A stretch of DNA of 64,000 bases from Moesziomyces globuligerus (taxonomy: Eukaryota > Basidiomycota > Ustilaginomycetes > Ustilaginales > Ustilaginaceae). A model generated the notes under the pieces. The model searched no databases. It was not told where the DNA came from and was given only the letters and a program-made list of their open reading frames with translations. Where the stretch lies: NCBI GenBank assembly GCA_030849465.1, contig JARVLF010000020.1, forward strand, positions 124,001 to 188,000. The letters are read 5' to 3'. Below, piece by piece: positions 10,244 through 20,241 of the stretch (positions within the stretch are counted from its first letter, which is position 1; each line of letters opens with the position of its first letter). A program made the translations under genes and the position numbers.

Positions 10244-11575
10244 ATGCCTTCCTCTTCCACCATTTCGTCTTCGGACAAGTCCAAGGTCAAGTCCGCCATC
10301 CCCTCTTCCAACAACAAGATCATCACCGCTACTGTTGGCCGCGTCTATGCCGCCCATCCCACTCCGTCGGAATGGAGCTATACCGGCGTCGAAGGCGCCA
10401 TAGCCTTTGTCCGCGACCTTGCCAAGGCAACGTTCTACTTCAAGATCGTCGACCTCAAAGGAACTCGAGGCGTCATCTGGGAACATGAGCTCTACGAAGG
10501 CTTCCAATACAACCAGGACCGCACCTTCTTCCACTCCTTCGAGGGCGACGAATGTCCCATCGGCTTCTCCTTTGCCGACGAAAGCGAGGCCAACGACCTC
10601 TTCAAGAAGGTCTCGAACCGCGCAAAGTACGCAAAGTCAAAGTCCAGCTCGTCCGCCGCGAAGAAGAAGAAGGCATCGTCCGGCGGAAAGATCGACAAGT
10701 CGATGATCGGAGCCCCCTCTGGCTTCAAGCACGTCGCCCACATGGGCTTTTCCGCCGAGCACGGCTTCAGTTCCGAGAACGTCGACCCCACCTGGCAGGC
10801 GCTCCTCGAGCAGCTGGGAAATCTCGGCATCAGCGAAAAGGACATCCGCCAGAACGAGAGCTTCATCAAAGACTTTGTCGGCAAACGCGGAGGCCCCGGT
10901 GCTGCTTCCAAGCCGGCTCCACCCGCAGCTCCCAAGGCCAAGAAAGTGCCTCCCCCCGCTCCGACCAGCAAGCGCAAAGCGCCGCCACCTCCTCCAGCGC
11001 CAAGGTCCCGCCATACCGCCAACGCTTCCACGGCTTCGGCCTCCTCCGTCGTTCCTCCTCCCCCTCCTCCGCGCTCCGGTGGCGCGGCGGCTGCCGCCCC
11101 GCCACCTCCCCCGCCACCTCCGTCACGCGGCCCGGCTGCCTCCAGCATTCCTCCTCCACCTCCACCCCCTGTGCGTCCAGCTGCTGGTGGCAGCGCTCCG
11201 CCACCGCCGCCACCGCCTCCGCCCACGATGGGAGGTGGGGCTCCTCCTCCTCCTCCGCCCCCTCCGCCTGCTGGCGCATCCGCACCAATGCCACCTCCCC
11301 AAGATGGACGGGGCGCCCTTCTCGCATCTATTCAGGGCAAGGGTGTCCACAATCTCAAAAAGTCCGACTCTTCGGCGCCTCCCCCGCCTGGCAGAGCCGC
11401 TGCTGGCGCTGGTGCTGGTGCCGTCGCTGGTGCGGCGGTTGTATCATCCGGCTCGGACTCGCCTGGCGCTGGCGGAGGCGACGGCGATCTTGCCAGCGCT
11501 TTGGCGGCGGCTCTCAGCCAACGCAAGGAGAACATGGGCGATTCGGATGAAGAAGGCTCAGACGACGACTGGTAA
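10244..11575 (+). CDS. LAS17: WASP/Las17 actin nucleation-promoting factor
   Basis: 443 residues, no intron. Domain order is that of WASP: WH1/EVH1 (about 25-130, with ATVGRVYAAHPTPSEWSYTG and GDECPIGFSFAD); CRIB-like GTPase-binding segment (156-172, GAPSGFKHVAHMGF); long proline-rich region (223-352) with many P5-P9 runs for SH3 and profilin; WH2 actin-binding helix (354-373, GRGALLASIQGKGVHNLKK); connector helix (415-432); acidic tail DSDEEGSDDDW ending in the Arp2/3-binding Trp. Las17 activates Arp2/3 at cortical patches for endocytosis and hyphal tip growth. Budding-yeast Las17 lacks a CRIB; its presence here suggests direct Cdc42/Rac input. The start has G at -3. It lies 3 nt after the PIG-Y stop and convergent (150 bp) with the oxygenase gene. 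Confidence 0.93.
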   Translation: MPSSSTISSSDKSKVKSAIPSSNNKIITATVGRVYAAHPTPSEWSYTGVEGAIAFVRDLAKATFYFKIVDLKGTRGVIWEHELYEGFQYNQDRTFFHSFEGDECPIGFSFADESEANDLFKKVSNRAKYAKSKSSSSAAKKKKASSGGKIDKSMIGAPSGFKHVAHMGFSAEHGFSSENVDPTWQALLEQLGNLGISEKDIRQNESFIKDFVGKRGGPGAASKPAPPAAPKAKKVPPPAPTSKRKAPPPPPAPRSRHTANASTASASSVVPPPPPPRSGGAAAAAPPPPPPPPSRGPAASSIPPPPPPPVRPAAGGSAPPPPPPPPPTMGGGAPPPPPPPPPAGASAPMPPPQDGRGALLASIQGKGVHNLKKSDSSAPPPPGRAAAGAGAGAVAGAAVVSSGSDSPGAGGGDGDLASALAAALSQRKENMGDSDEEGSDDDW

Positions 11576-11725
11576 TCTAGTGCATTGGAGACGACCGTTC
11601 TCAAAACTCCTCAGCGTCGTCATTCACCGTCACTGTTGTCACTTTATCTGACCTGCAAACCCCGCCAGCGGCCACACGATTTTCTGCCGTGTATGTGTCA
11701 CAAGGTGCATTCGCGCTGTGTCTGA

Positions 11726-12855
11726 TCAGTTGACGCTGACCGTGCGCGGGACTGCAACAGGGTCGTGCGCCTCCGGAAGAGGCGGCTGGTCCACATCCGC
11801 CTGAGCGGAACCGGCTGATGCTTGCAGGCTGAGGCCGAGTTTGTTTCGTTCCAAGGCCTGTCGGATGAACTCGGCGCCTGTGATGGGCGGATACTTTTTG
11901 TGCGGACCCTGGATCACCACGTTGCTCCGAGCCTGGTTGAAGAAGGCGATCGAGTAGCGTGGACCCGTCGGCTCGCCCTTGCCGGGCAATCTGACGCGGT
12001 GAAAGGTCGACTAGAGCCTGTCGTCCGACCAGCGCATGAGCTGGTCGCCGATGTTGCAGACGATCCTGTCGCTCCTTGCCTCGACGTTCTTCCACGTGTT
12101 GCCGTGGCCGAAATCGCCCACCACCTCCCTGCCAGGGCAGACCTCGAGGCCGCCTTCCCCGTCGCGTTGGAAGAGCATGGTGAGCACATCAAAGTCGGCG
12201 TGACTGCCTGCCCGCCAGAAGTTGTCGCCGAACGCCTTGCCCTCTACGCTGTGATAGTGCAGCAGTCGCAGGGTCGACTGAGAATCGCCCACTCCCGGGT
12301 CCACAGTACCGTGCGTGAACGTATCGAGAGGCAGGCCGAGGCCTTCGGCGAAGCACTCCATCACCTTGACCGAGAGCTGCTGCACGGCCGTCATGAAGCT
12401 CTCGGCCCTGGTGCGAAAAGCAGGAAGATCTTGATCCGAGGGCCACATGCCTTCCATGCGCGCAAACTGCAGCTGCATCGACTCCTTCTGGTCGGCGGTA
12501 CCGGTGGAGGGCCGGACCTGTGCGCCTTTCTCCCATCCCATGTTCTTGCCATTCAGCGGCGTCTTGGCCTTCACCTCGTCCGGGAGCGCGAAGAATTGCT
12601 GGGAAAGCGCAAAGGCATCCTGAATCTGTGCAGCAGAGATCCCATGGTTGGCCAGAGTGCTGCTCGAGATGAACAATCAGATCCGAATCAGCGGGGGTTG
12701 CCAAGATGACAGGACGAAGACCGAACCACTTACAAGAAGCCGATGCGAGTGCTGGCGTCCATGAGCTGGTCGACAATCTCGGTGCGGCGCTCATCAAAGT
12801 CGTGCAAGGAGATGCATGGCACTGTGCTCTGATCGTCGGTGATGAAGCTTGCCAT
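11726..12855 (-). pseudogene. 2-oxoglutarate/Fe(II) oxygenase gene with an in-frame TAG
   Basis: Exon 1 is 12734-12855 (starts MASFITDDQSTVPCISLHDF), intron 12660-12733 (GTAAGT...CAG), exon 2 12659-11726. Joining them gives IGFFTLANHGIS, the N-terminal signature of isopenicillin-N-synthase-like oxygenases. The iron motif HADFD and the context GDQLMRWSDDRL follow. Next comes TAG (12011-12013, codon 257), then, still in frame, STFHRVRLPGKGEP, RYSIAFF and a full C-terminus ending at TGA 11726 (351 positions). The family usually has K or R at the stop position (WSNDRFKSTLHRV-like), so one A-to-T change explains it. Truncation at 257 would remove the distal iron His (codon 261) and the 2-oxoglutarate Arg in RYS. 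Alternatives are a sequencing error, a strain polymorphism or readthrough. Substrate unknown. Confidence 0.75.
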
Positions 12856-13466
12856 GGTTTCGTCTTTGTTCTGTTCGAGGCTTGATGTGTGGAGCAGGAT
12901 ACGCTGTCCAGGCCACGGGTCAGACCTTTTAAGGCTACCTGATCAAGCGGACGACTTGCTTCATACTGACCGTGCCAGACAGTGAGGGGGAGGCAAGGCG
13001 GGTCCGCCCTTGAGGCTGCTGCCAAAGTTGCATACCACCACGCGAACTCTCCCCGCGGTAACTGGCTCGGACCAAGCTTGAGACATGCACGGAGCTCTGC
13101 GACTTGTGGGTCAAGGATCGAGCGGGAACGCGAACACCCATCCGAGTGGGCGAGGACCGAGGCGATAAGATAAGGGCGACGCGGGGGAAGCGCGGAATCG
13201 CCGCGGCTTTTTTGACTTCGCTCGGCGGGACGAGCAACGTCTCGCAATGATACCAGCAACCAGCATTCGCCTCTTCTGTGCTGACTCCTCGGCATCTCGC
13301 CCCATCCACCTCTGATCATAGCTTCCGATTGTTGTCATCTGCACATGTCGTCTGCGCACAGGTGATACTTACCTAGAAAAATCACAGTCCAGCTGGACCG
13401 ATATTCTTGACCACCACCTCCTTCCAACCACCTCGTTGACAGACACCTCCTACCTAGCTCAGGAAC
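12856..13466. promoter_or_regulatory. Shared divergent promoter region
   Basis: 611 bp between the leftward oxygenase and the rightward deaminase. No gene is visible. A pyrimidine-rich, CACC-rich stretch at about 13400-13460 precedes the deaminase ATG. Confidence 0.5.
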
Positions 13467-14502
13467 ATGCTGCTGTCCAAGCTCATCACGACTTTGGCTG
13501 TTGCGGCGAACGCTAACGCATTCAGGGATAGCCTTCATCCCGAATTCCAGTCCGGCCTGTCCATCAATTCAGTCCCATCGACGGATCGTGATCACTGGAT
13601 GAGGCTGGCCAATTCGGCCATCTACTACCCGCCGGTCTCTCATCCGTGTCCGCAAGCTCCGTTTGGCACGGCGATAGTCAATACCACCTCGAACGAGCTG
13701 GTCTGTGCCATCGCAAATCGCGTCGGCTCGACGGGTGATCCTACCCAGCATGGCGAGATCACAGCCATCCAACACTGCACGAACGTGATGCGCAAGAAGG
13801 GGCTGAGCCCCCCGGAGATCCTCGCAGCTTGGAAGCAGCTGAGTCTGTACACAAACGCGGAGCCCTGCACCATGTGTTTGAGCGCAATCAGATGGGCCGG
13901 CTTCAAGGAGGTCATCTACGGTACCAGCGTACGAACAATCGCCGAAAGTAAGCGCACTTCCGTCTAATCCTCATGCTCGACTGCCTCTCGAAGATCGCTG
14001 CTGACTGGACTGACTCCTATACAGATGGAAGGAACCAGATATACATTCCGTCTCGAATGGTGTTGGAGAAGAGCTACTCTTTTGGCCATGCAACCTTGAT
14101 GTAAGTCCTCACCTAGCCTTCAAGCAAGCCGTGAGGTCCCCCGTCTTCAGGCATCTAACCCTCTTCACATCATCCAGGCTTGGAAACATTCTCACGGAAG
14201 AGACGGATCCTTTCTTCCTGCATCAGTTCAACGAATCTGCGCCCTGTCGTAAGTGCATCGAAAAGATTTGTTGCCAGAATAGGATGAGTGCAGCGTGACT
14301 GACACCGGGACTTGACCGGCCACTCGCTGGACCAACCACGCCTGCAGCACTCGGATGCGAGAGGAAGCAAGTGGGCAACGCGAGGGTCAAGACGTGCGAG
14401 CCTCTTCCCGACTGGCAGAAGCTTGTGCGTCTCCAGCACCGGGAAGACAGCCGTGTGGGGTCAGAGCCCGTCTCTCACACTCCACTTCACCTTGAGCTGT
14501 AG
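13467..14502 (+). CDS. Secreted cytidine/guanine-type deaminase family protein (4 exons)
   Basis: Exons 13467-13947, 14025-14100, 14178-14248 and 14348-14502 give 260 residues. All introns are GT-AG (GTAAGC, GTAAGT, GTAAGT donors), 77-99 nt. The N-terminus MLLSKLITTLAVAANANAF is a probable signal peptide. The zinc-dependent deaminase fold is shown by QHGEITAIQHC (zinc His and catalytic Glu) and AEPCTMCLSAIRWAG (two zinc Cys), followed by EVIYGTSV. The tail LTEETDPFFLHQFNE and APCPLGCERK, read only if the last intron is removed, matches secreted fungal members as I remember them; reading through instead would end after SAA. Substrate could be guanine, adenosine or cytidine-like compounds. The downstream neighbour is a purine permease on the same strand. 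Confidence 0.8.
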
Positions 14503-15650
14503 CAGACCGTCGAGATGTATCCAGGCGCTACCTTATGAGCGTGAAAGAAATCAAACCCCATCCTCAAAATCAAAGTTTAGGGAACCCTGTACCGTTGCTG
14601 GTGTCGTGTGCCTGTGCCGAGTCTCGCAAAGACAGCACACTGGCAGCGACAAGTCACCCTCTCTTTTTGTGACCGAAAGCATCGCCGGACATGGCCGAGT
14701 GCGGGGGAAAGGGGGCCCGGCCGAGAATCCTGGCGCTTATCCATGTGCGAGCTTGAAAGGACTCCACGTGGAGATTCCGTCCCGAAGGAGATGGGGGGGA
14801 GGAGACAGACGGAAACCCGGCCGTGACTTCCGCGGGATCCCCGCGGGGTGTCCAGAAGATAGGCCTCGTACTGGAGATACGGGATGAGCCAGAGCGGAGG
14901 CCTGCGAGGAATCGCTTTCAAGAACGCCACTGGGCGGAGGGATGCCACGTGTGCGATAACAGACGGCCTTTCCAAGCAGCTTCTTATCGGCAGCCATTTT
15001 CGACAGCACGCGACGTGCCAAGCCGTGTCAGAGCAAGCATCACAGACTCCCTCTCACACCCCGCGAAAATGAAGGTCAGAGGAGGTCCAGGAACGAGCGG
15101 AAACACGTACAGCAAGCACCGCTGGATTGCGATTCCGTCAAGAAGACAGACGCACGCACGTCCGCAATGACCGACCCACATGGCAGCACAATCGCAAAGA
15201 TGCTCCCGCCCGTTATCTCTTCGCCTCTGACCCGTCCCTCGTTATCGCTTCCCCGCTTCTTTGTTCACCGCTCGCAAGGTAGTGTTCCTTGAGTTCCAAA
15301 AAGACCGTGTCACCATACGGAAGTGGGACCCTCGGTCTTCTCCGGATTGGATCGAAGCAGGGCGGCCGTCAGATCCTGAACGACTCGCGACAGGAACGGA
15401 AACGACGAAAGAATCAAGCGAGGGCCGGGTATCGAAGCCAGATGGATCCGTGCTGCACTTGCCATGTGCTGCTGCATATGCGAGTCCTGCTTGCATGAGA
15501 TGCGCCTACTATCGTATCACGCGAACGTATAAGAGTGTTGCCCGCTTGTCCATTTGTTCCCGTCTGTGCTTGTTCCGCACACCACCACATCCCTTCCCGC
15601 TCCCTTCTTCATTTCTGACCTGGGCCGGCAAAGCGACTCGCAAAGCAAAT
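14503..15650. promoter_or_regulatory. Intergenic region and promoter of the purine permease
   Basis: No gene seen. The frame of the permease is open upstream to 15261, but that part has no family similarity and lies upstream of a TATA element (TATAAG, 15528-15533). I therefore treat it as promoter and 5' leader. Confidence 0.55.
15528..15533 (+). promoter_or_regulatory. TATA-like element of the purine permease
   Basis: CGTATAAGAG lies 118 bp before ATG 15651. Transcription starting shortly downstream would exclude the more upstream in-frame ATGs. Confidence 0.45.
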
Positions 15651-17492
15651 ATGGAGGGGAAACCTACCGTCACCTTGGAGGAGGCGTCTCTCGCCACGAA
15701 ACCTGAGCAGTTCCCCAGGTCGTTCATGGCCAAAGTAAAACATGGCTTTCGAGCCCTGGGCACGAGGAAAGCGTGGTTTGGCGAACACAACTACCTCGCG
15801 CTCTTTACGCCAACGATCCCGTTCCTATGCTCGCCGGACTCGGCGAGCCTCCCTTTCTACTCGGTCAACGCACGACTCCCCATCTTCCTTGCCTTTGTCT
15901 TGGGCCTCCAACATGCTCTCGCGATGGTGGGCGGTGTCGTGACTCCGCCGCTGCTCATCGGCGGGTCGAGTGGAGCCAACTTGGGCCAAGACGACACGCA
16001 GTTCCTGATCGCGTCGACGCTCATCTGGTGCGCGTTCGGCACGGCGCTGCAGGTGTCGCGAAACCGCATCTTCAAGACCAAGTACTACCTCGGCACGGGC
16101 ATCGTCAGCGTGACCGGGGCCAGCTTCGCCACCATCTCGATCGCGCTCTCGTTCTTCTCGCAGAGCTATGCGAACGGATACTGCCCGACTGGCGCCAACG
16201 GTGTCAAGCTGCCATGCCCCAAGGCGGTTGGTGCGTTCCTGGGCACCTGCTGCCTCTGCGGACTGATCGGCGTGGCCATGTCCTTCATCCCTCCCAGGAG
16301 CATCCGGAAGCTCTTCCCGCCACTGATCGTCGGCATGATGTTGACGCTGATCGGCGCGTCGCTCGTCAAATCCGGCATCACTAACTGGGCGGGGGGCTCG
16401 GCTCCATGTGCGACCAACCACGCCATCAAGTGCAAGATCGGCAGCCAGTCGCAGTTCTGGGGCTCGGCGGCTCTGATTGGACTAGGCTTCACCAGTTTCA
16501 TCACCATCATCCTGTGCGAGATCTTCGGCAGCCCGTTCCTCAAATCGGCCTCGGTGTTTGTTGGTCTGGTGGTCGGTATGATCGTCGCCGCTGCTACGGG
16601 CTACTTCAACACGACGCTCATCCGGAACGCTCCGGCGGGCTCCTTCCTCTGGACCAAGACCTTCCCGCTCTCGATCAAGCCGGAGCTGATTCTCCCCTTG
16701 CTGGCGGCGTACATCGTCATCGTCGCTGAGACCGTCGGCAATGTGACTGCCTCGTGCGATGCGTCGCGGCTGCCGATGGACGGCGTCGAGTTCGAATCGC
16801 GCATCCAAGGCGGCATGCTCGCCGACTCGATCTCTGCCACCTTGGCGGGCGTCGCCATGGTTCCGCCTCTGACCACCTTTTCGCAGAACTCGGGCGTCAT
16901 TTCGCTGACGCGCAACGCTTCGCGCAGCGCCGGCTACGTGTGCGCTGCGATCCTCTTCCTCATGGGCGTGATCGGCAAGTTCTCGTCGCTCTTTGTCGCC
17001 ATGCCTTCGAGCGTCCTTGGCGGCTTCACCACCTTCCTCTTTGGCTCGGTCGCCGTCGCCGGCATCCGCGTCATGGCCTATGCAAAGTGGGATCGAAGAG
17101 CACGCTTCATCGCTACGAGCGGCATGAGTCTCGGACTCGCCAGCCTCACCGTTCCGAGCTGGTTCTCGTACTTCTTCACCTACTCGGGCAGCAACGCGGG
17201 CATCAAGGGCCTCATCCAGGCCATCGTGCTCATCGTCGAGGAACCTTACCTCATCTCGAGTCTGCTCGCCATCCTGCTCAACACGCTGCTCCCCGCCGAG
17301 CCCGAAGACGATCAGTCGTCGCCGCTGCTCGAAGACGAGACGGCCTCCAGCAGTGGATCGGACGCCAAGATGGTGTCCGACCTGCCCCGCCACTCGGCCC
17401 AAGTGCCGGATTTGGAAAGCGGAGCCCCCGTGACAGAGTCGGCCAAGCAGGCGTGGAACCAACCGGGAACCTTCTTCGGTGGAAAGCAGTGA
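15651..17492 (+). CDS. Uric acid/xanthine permease (UapA-type, NAT/NCS2 family)
   Basis: 613 residues from MEGKPTVTLEE. The family moves purine bases or ascorbate with H+ across the plasma membrane. Visible signatures: the QH motif in TM1 (GLQHALAMVGG, residues 86-95); the substrate-binding acidic residue in VIVAETVGNVTASCD (Glu360); and the NAT signature SQNSGVISLTR (411-421), whose Q-N-x-G-x4-T-R pattern is that of uric acid/xanthine transporters rather than uracil ones. About 12-14 hydrophobic segments lie between 75 and 560. The acidic, Ser-rich cytosolic C-terminus (SSPLLEDETASSSG) fits regulated endocytosis. No intron. The gene is convergent with an amino acid permease, 156 bp apart, and downstream of the secreted deaminase. 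Substrate class is well supported; exact preference is inferred. Confidence 0.9.
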   Translation: MEGKPTVTLEEASLATKPEQFPRSFMAKVKHGFRALGTRKAWFGEHNYLALFTPTIPFLCSPDSASLPFYSVNARLPIFLAFVLGLQHALAMVGGVVTPPLLIGGSSGANLGQDDTQFLIASTLIWCAFGTALQVSRNRIFKTKYYLGTGIVSVTGASFATISIALSFFSQSYANGYCPTGANGVKLPCPKAVGAFLGTCCLCGLIGVAMSFIPPRSIRKLFPPLIVGMMLTLIGASLVKSGITNWAGGSAPCATNHAIKCKIGSQSQFWGSAALIGLGFTSFITIILCEIFGSPFLKSASVFVGLVVGMIVAAATGYFNTTLIRNAPAGSFLWTKTFPLSIKPELILPLLAAYIVIVAETVGNVTASCDASRLPMDGVEFESRIQGGMLADSISATLAGVAMVPPLTTFSQNSGVISLTRNASRSAGYVCAAILFLMGVIGKFSSLFVAMPSSVLGGFTTFLFGSVAVAGIRVMAYAKWDRRARFIATSGMSLGLASLTVPSWFSYFFTYSGSNAGIKGLIQAIVLIVEEPYLISSLLAILLNTLLPAEPEDDQSSPLLEDETASSSGSDAKMVSDLPRHSAQVPDLESGAPVTESAKQAWNQPGTFFGGKQ

Positions 17493-17648
17493 GGCCTTGC
17501 ATCATCGGCCACGGGCGGGATCACAACGGAAATGCAATCCTTGAAACAGAGCATGATGTGTGATTGCGATGAAGATGCAGAGATGCTGAGAGTGAATCCG
17601 ATTACGACCGTTACAAATCCCGCAGGGCCAAACGTGAAGGGTGCGTGC

Positions 17649-19475
17649 CTAGAAGCACAAGTACTGGCTTGCCCTGCTGACGAAGGCTTTGGCTTTTTGC
17701 TTGCTCCCGACGGGCTCGGAGCTCTTCTCCTGCTGGGAGTTGGATTCGGACTCGTCGTCATCCGCCTCTTCGTCCTCCTCGACGAGCACGGGCAAGTTAT
17801 CGCCGGCGCCTTCGCGGATGAGGTCGCGCCTCCTTCGCCTGAGATCCCTCTCGTACTGGACCGTATCCGTGTAGAGGTCCATCTCCTCGATGGGGACGAG
17901 CTTGGTTCGCTTCCACAGCTTCCACGCGACAAAGGCGACGGCAAAGAAGCCGAGCTCGATGTAGTACGAGAAGAAGTCCGAGACGTTGAACGGCCTAAAC
18001 GCAGTCCAGCCCTGGACGAGGATCATGAGCACCGAGGCGATCACCACCACGTACGGACCCCAGGGCTGGGTCCAGTTCTTGTAGACGAGCGACGACTGCT
18101 TGCCCTGTCGAACGATGGCCTTGCGGAAGCGGATGGACGAGAGGCCGATGGCAGCCCAGCTGAGCTGGTTCGAGACACCGACGAGGTTCTGGAGCCAGTT
18201 CCAGAGGTCTCCGGCGCCGATGTAGCTCGAGCCAAAGCAGAGGCCCGAGATGCTGGCGGTGCATGCGAGCGCGACCCAGGGCACTCGGCTGCTCTTGGAG
18301 ACGGTGCCGAAGAACTTGGGTGCCTGTCCGGTCGTGGCCATGCCGTGGAGGACGCGCGTGCCAGCGTACAGAGCGTGGTTGCCCGCCGAGAGCGCCGAAG
18401 TCATGACGACCGCGTTCATGAAGCTAGCAGCGACGTTGCTGCCAGCCTGCTGGAAGACGAGGGTGAAGGGCGAGACGGCGGCCGACTTGGACTTGAGCCC
18501 GGGCATGTTGTAGGGGATGTCGATGCCGATGATGAAGAGCGAGAGGATGTAGAAGATGATGATGCGCCAGAAGACGTTGCGGATCGTCTTTGGGATCGTC
18601 TTGGACGGGTTTCGCGTCTCGCCGGCGGTGATGGAGAGCGACTCGGTACCGCCAAAGGCGAACGAGGCCGTGACGAAGGATGAGACCCAACCGCCGAAGC
18701 CGCCGACGAAGGGCGCATCGCCGATGGTCCAGTAGCGGAAGCCGAGGTAGGAGTTTGTCTGGTTGACGCCGGCATTGACGACGATACCGACGATGATAAA
18801 GACGATGATGGTGCAGATCTTGAGGAGCGAGAGGAGGTACTCGAGCTCTGCGTAGCCGCGCACCGAGATGACGTTGACGGCGATGAGGAAGGTGAGGAAG
18901 ATGAGCGAGAGTGCCCAGCCGGGGAAGACGTCATCCGAGACCCAGAATTTGAGGAGGATCTGGCAGGCGGTGAGATCGCTGGCGACCGAGACGGCGTCGT
19001 TGATCCAGTAGTTGAGGCTGACCGAGAAGCCAAAGGCCTCGTCGACGAAGCGCGAGCTAAAGACACCAAAGGCACCCGAGGCGGGGATGAGGGTCGACAT
19101 CTCGCCCATGGCGACCATGGTGAGGTAGACGACGACGCCGACGATCGAGTAGGAGATGAGGATCGAGACCGGGCCCGAATTGGCGAGCGCCTTTCCGCTG
19201 CCGAGGAACAAGCCGGTGCCGATGGTACCGGCGAGGGCGATCATCTGGATGGTGCGCTCGCTGAGCGCCCGGCGCAGGCGCACCTGGTGGAGCGCGGCAT
19301 CGTCGATGGGCGGATGACCGAGGTTCGTGCTGGTGGTCTGCGAGTGGATCTTGGAGAGCGACGAACCATCGTCCTTGGTCGAGGCGCTCGAGAAGGTGGT
19401 GTCCATGGGCGGGCGCGATTCCGGAGCGAGTTCGACGACAGGCTCGCTGCTTGCAGCGCCGAGTTGGTTCGACAT
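17649..19475 (-). CDS. Amino acid permease (yeast AAT family)
   Basis: 608 residues, no intron. The cytosolic N-terminus is followed by RALSERTIQMIALAGTIGTG and LFLGSGKALANSGP, the TM1 signature of APC-superfamily amino acid/H+ symporters. Then come VAMGEMSTLIP (TM3 region) and SFAFGGTESLSITAGETRNP (TM6 substrate-site loop). Twelve hydrophobic segments can be counted, and the tail is acidic and Glu/Asp-rich (VEEDEEADDDESES). It imports amino acids at the plasma membrane. The segment NYWINDAVSVASDLTACQILL resembles lysine/basic amino acid permeases, but specificity cannot be read with confidence. It differs clearly in sequence from the second permease at 41.7 kb, so it is not a recent tandem copy. 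Confidence 0.9.
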   Translation of the reverse strand: MSNQLGAASSEPVVELAPESRPPMDTTFSSASTKDDGSSLSKIHSQTTSTNLGHPPIDDAALHQVRLRRALSERTIQMIALAGTIGTGLFLGSGKALANSGPVSILISYSIVGVVVYLTMVAMGEMSTLIPASGAFGVFSSRFVDEAFGFSVSLNYWINDAVSVASDLTACQILLKFWVSDDVFPGWALSLIFLTFLIAVNVISVRGYAELEYLLSLLKICTIIVFIIVGIVVNAGVNQTNSYLGFRYWTIGDAPFVGGFGGWVSSFVTASFAFGGTESLSITAGETRNPSKTIPKTIRNVFWRIIIFYILSLFIIGIDIPYNMPGLKSKSAAVSPFTLVFQQAGSNVAASFMNAVVMTSALSAGNHALYAGTRVLHGMATTGQAPKFFGTVSKSSRVPWVALACTASISGLCFGSSYIGAGDLWNWLQNLVGVSNQLSWAAIGLSSIRFRKAIVRQGKQSSLVYKNWTQPWGPYVVVIASVLMILVQGWTAFRPFNVSDFFSYYIELGFFAVAFVAWKLWKRTKLVPIEEMDLYTDTVQYERDLRRRRRDLIREGAGDNLPVLVEEDEEADDDESESNSQQEKSSEPVGSKQKAKAFVSRASQYLCF

Positions 19476-20241
19476 TGTGGTGAGGGGCTAATTGACCACG
19501 CCGACGAGAGGCTATGGACTCAGGGTAGCGCTAGACCGGGTACTTGCGATGATGGACGTAGCCAAGGAGGATAAGACTGCGAGGTTAGTAAGTGAAGGGT
19601 CGAGCCTGTGCCATGTGGCTAGCTCGGCTGTTGGCATGGTTGCAGAGTTGCTTCTCAGGCACAGGATGCCACACTGGGCAAGCGGATGTCCCACCATACG
19701 AAGAAGAGGGGTAGGGAGATGGATATTCGTCAGCGGTGGTGTCGATGGCGTGCTCAGACCAGACCGGAGCTTTGCATGAACGGCTGTCGGCTGATGCGAC
19801 ATGCATTGCAGACACTTCCGTGCAGCCACTCATCTCGACAGAGAGCAGCCACAGAAGTGATGAATGAAAAATGTCTTGCGACAGGAAATGTGCGCGGCGA
19901 TTTTACCGAGCGACCGTCCAAGGCGCAGGAGCTCAAGTCGATCGGAACCACCGACGGTGCGGAACGCTGACCGACGGCTCATAAATTCCGACGATTTCTT
20001 TTTCTGGTTCCGCCTCTTCCAGACCGGAAACTTGCCGCGTCTTCGGATTTAGGCCAAATGGCGCGGATGATTTTTTGACAGCCGACCGAACTTTTCCTCC
20101 TGGCGGCCGGCGCGATGCGACGATGAAACAACACCCGCCGATGGATCACGCGATGGCGACACAGACGCTCACACGACAGCGACGCAGACAGCGTGCATTG
20201 TGGTACATTACCGGTGTTAACAGCGCAAGTCCTCGTGGTGG
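19476..20241. promoter_or_regulatory. Intergenic region upstream of the amino acid permease
   Basis: 766 bp between two leftward genes. Only short frames of random composition. It should contain the permease promoter and the 3' end of the alpha-glucosidase transcript. Confidence 0.45.

Noticed and set aside
15261..15650. 130-codon N-terminal extension of the purine permease
   Set aside because: No family similarity, and a TATA element lies inside it. MEGKP at 15651 gives the usual permease length.
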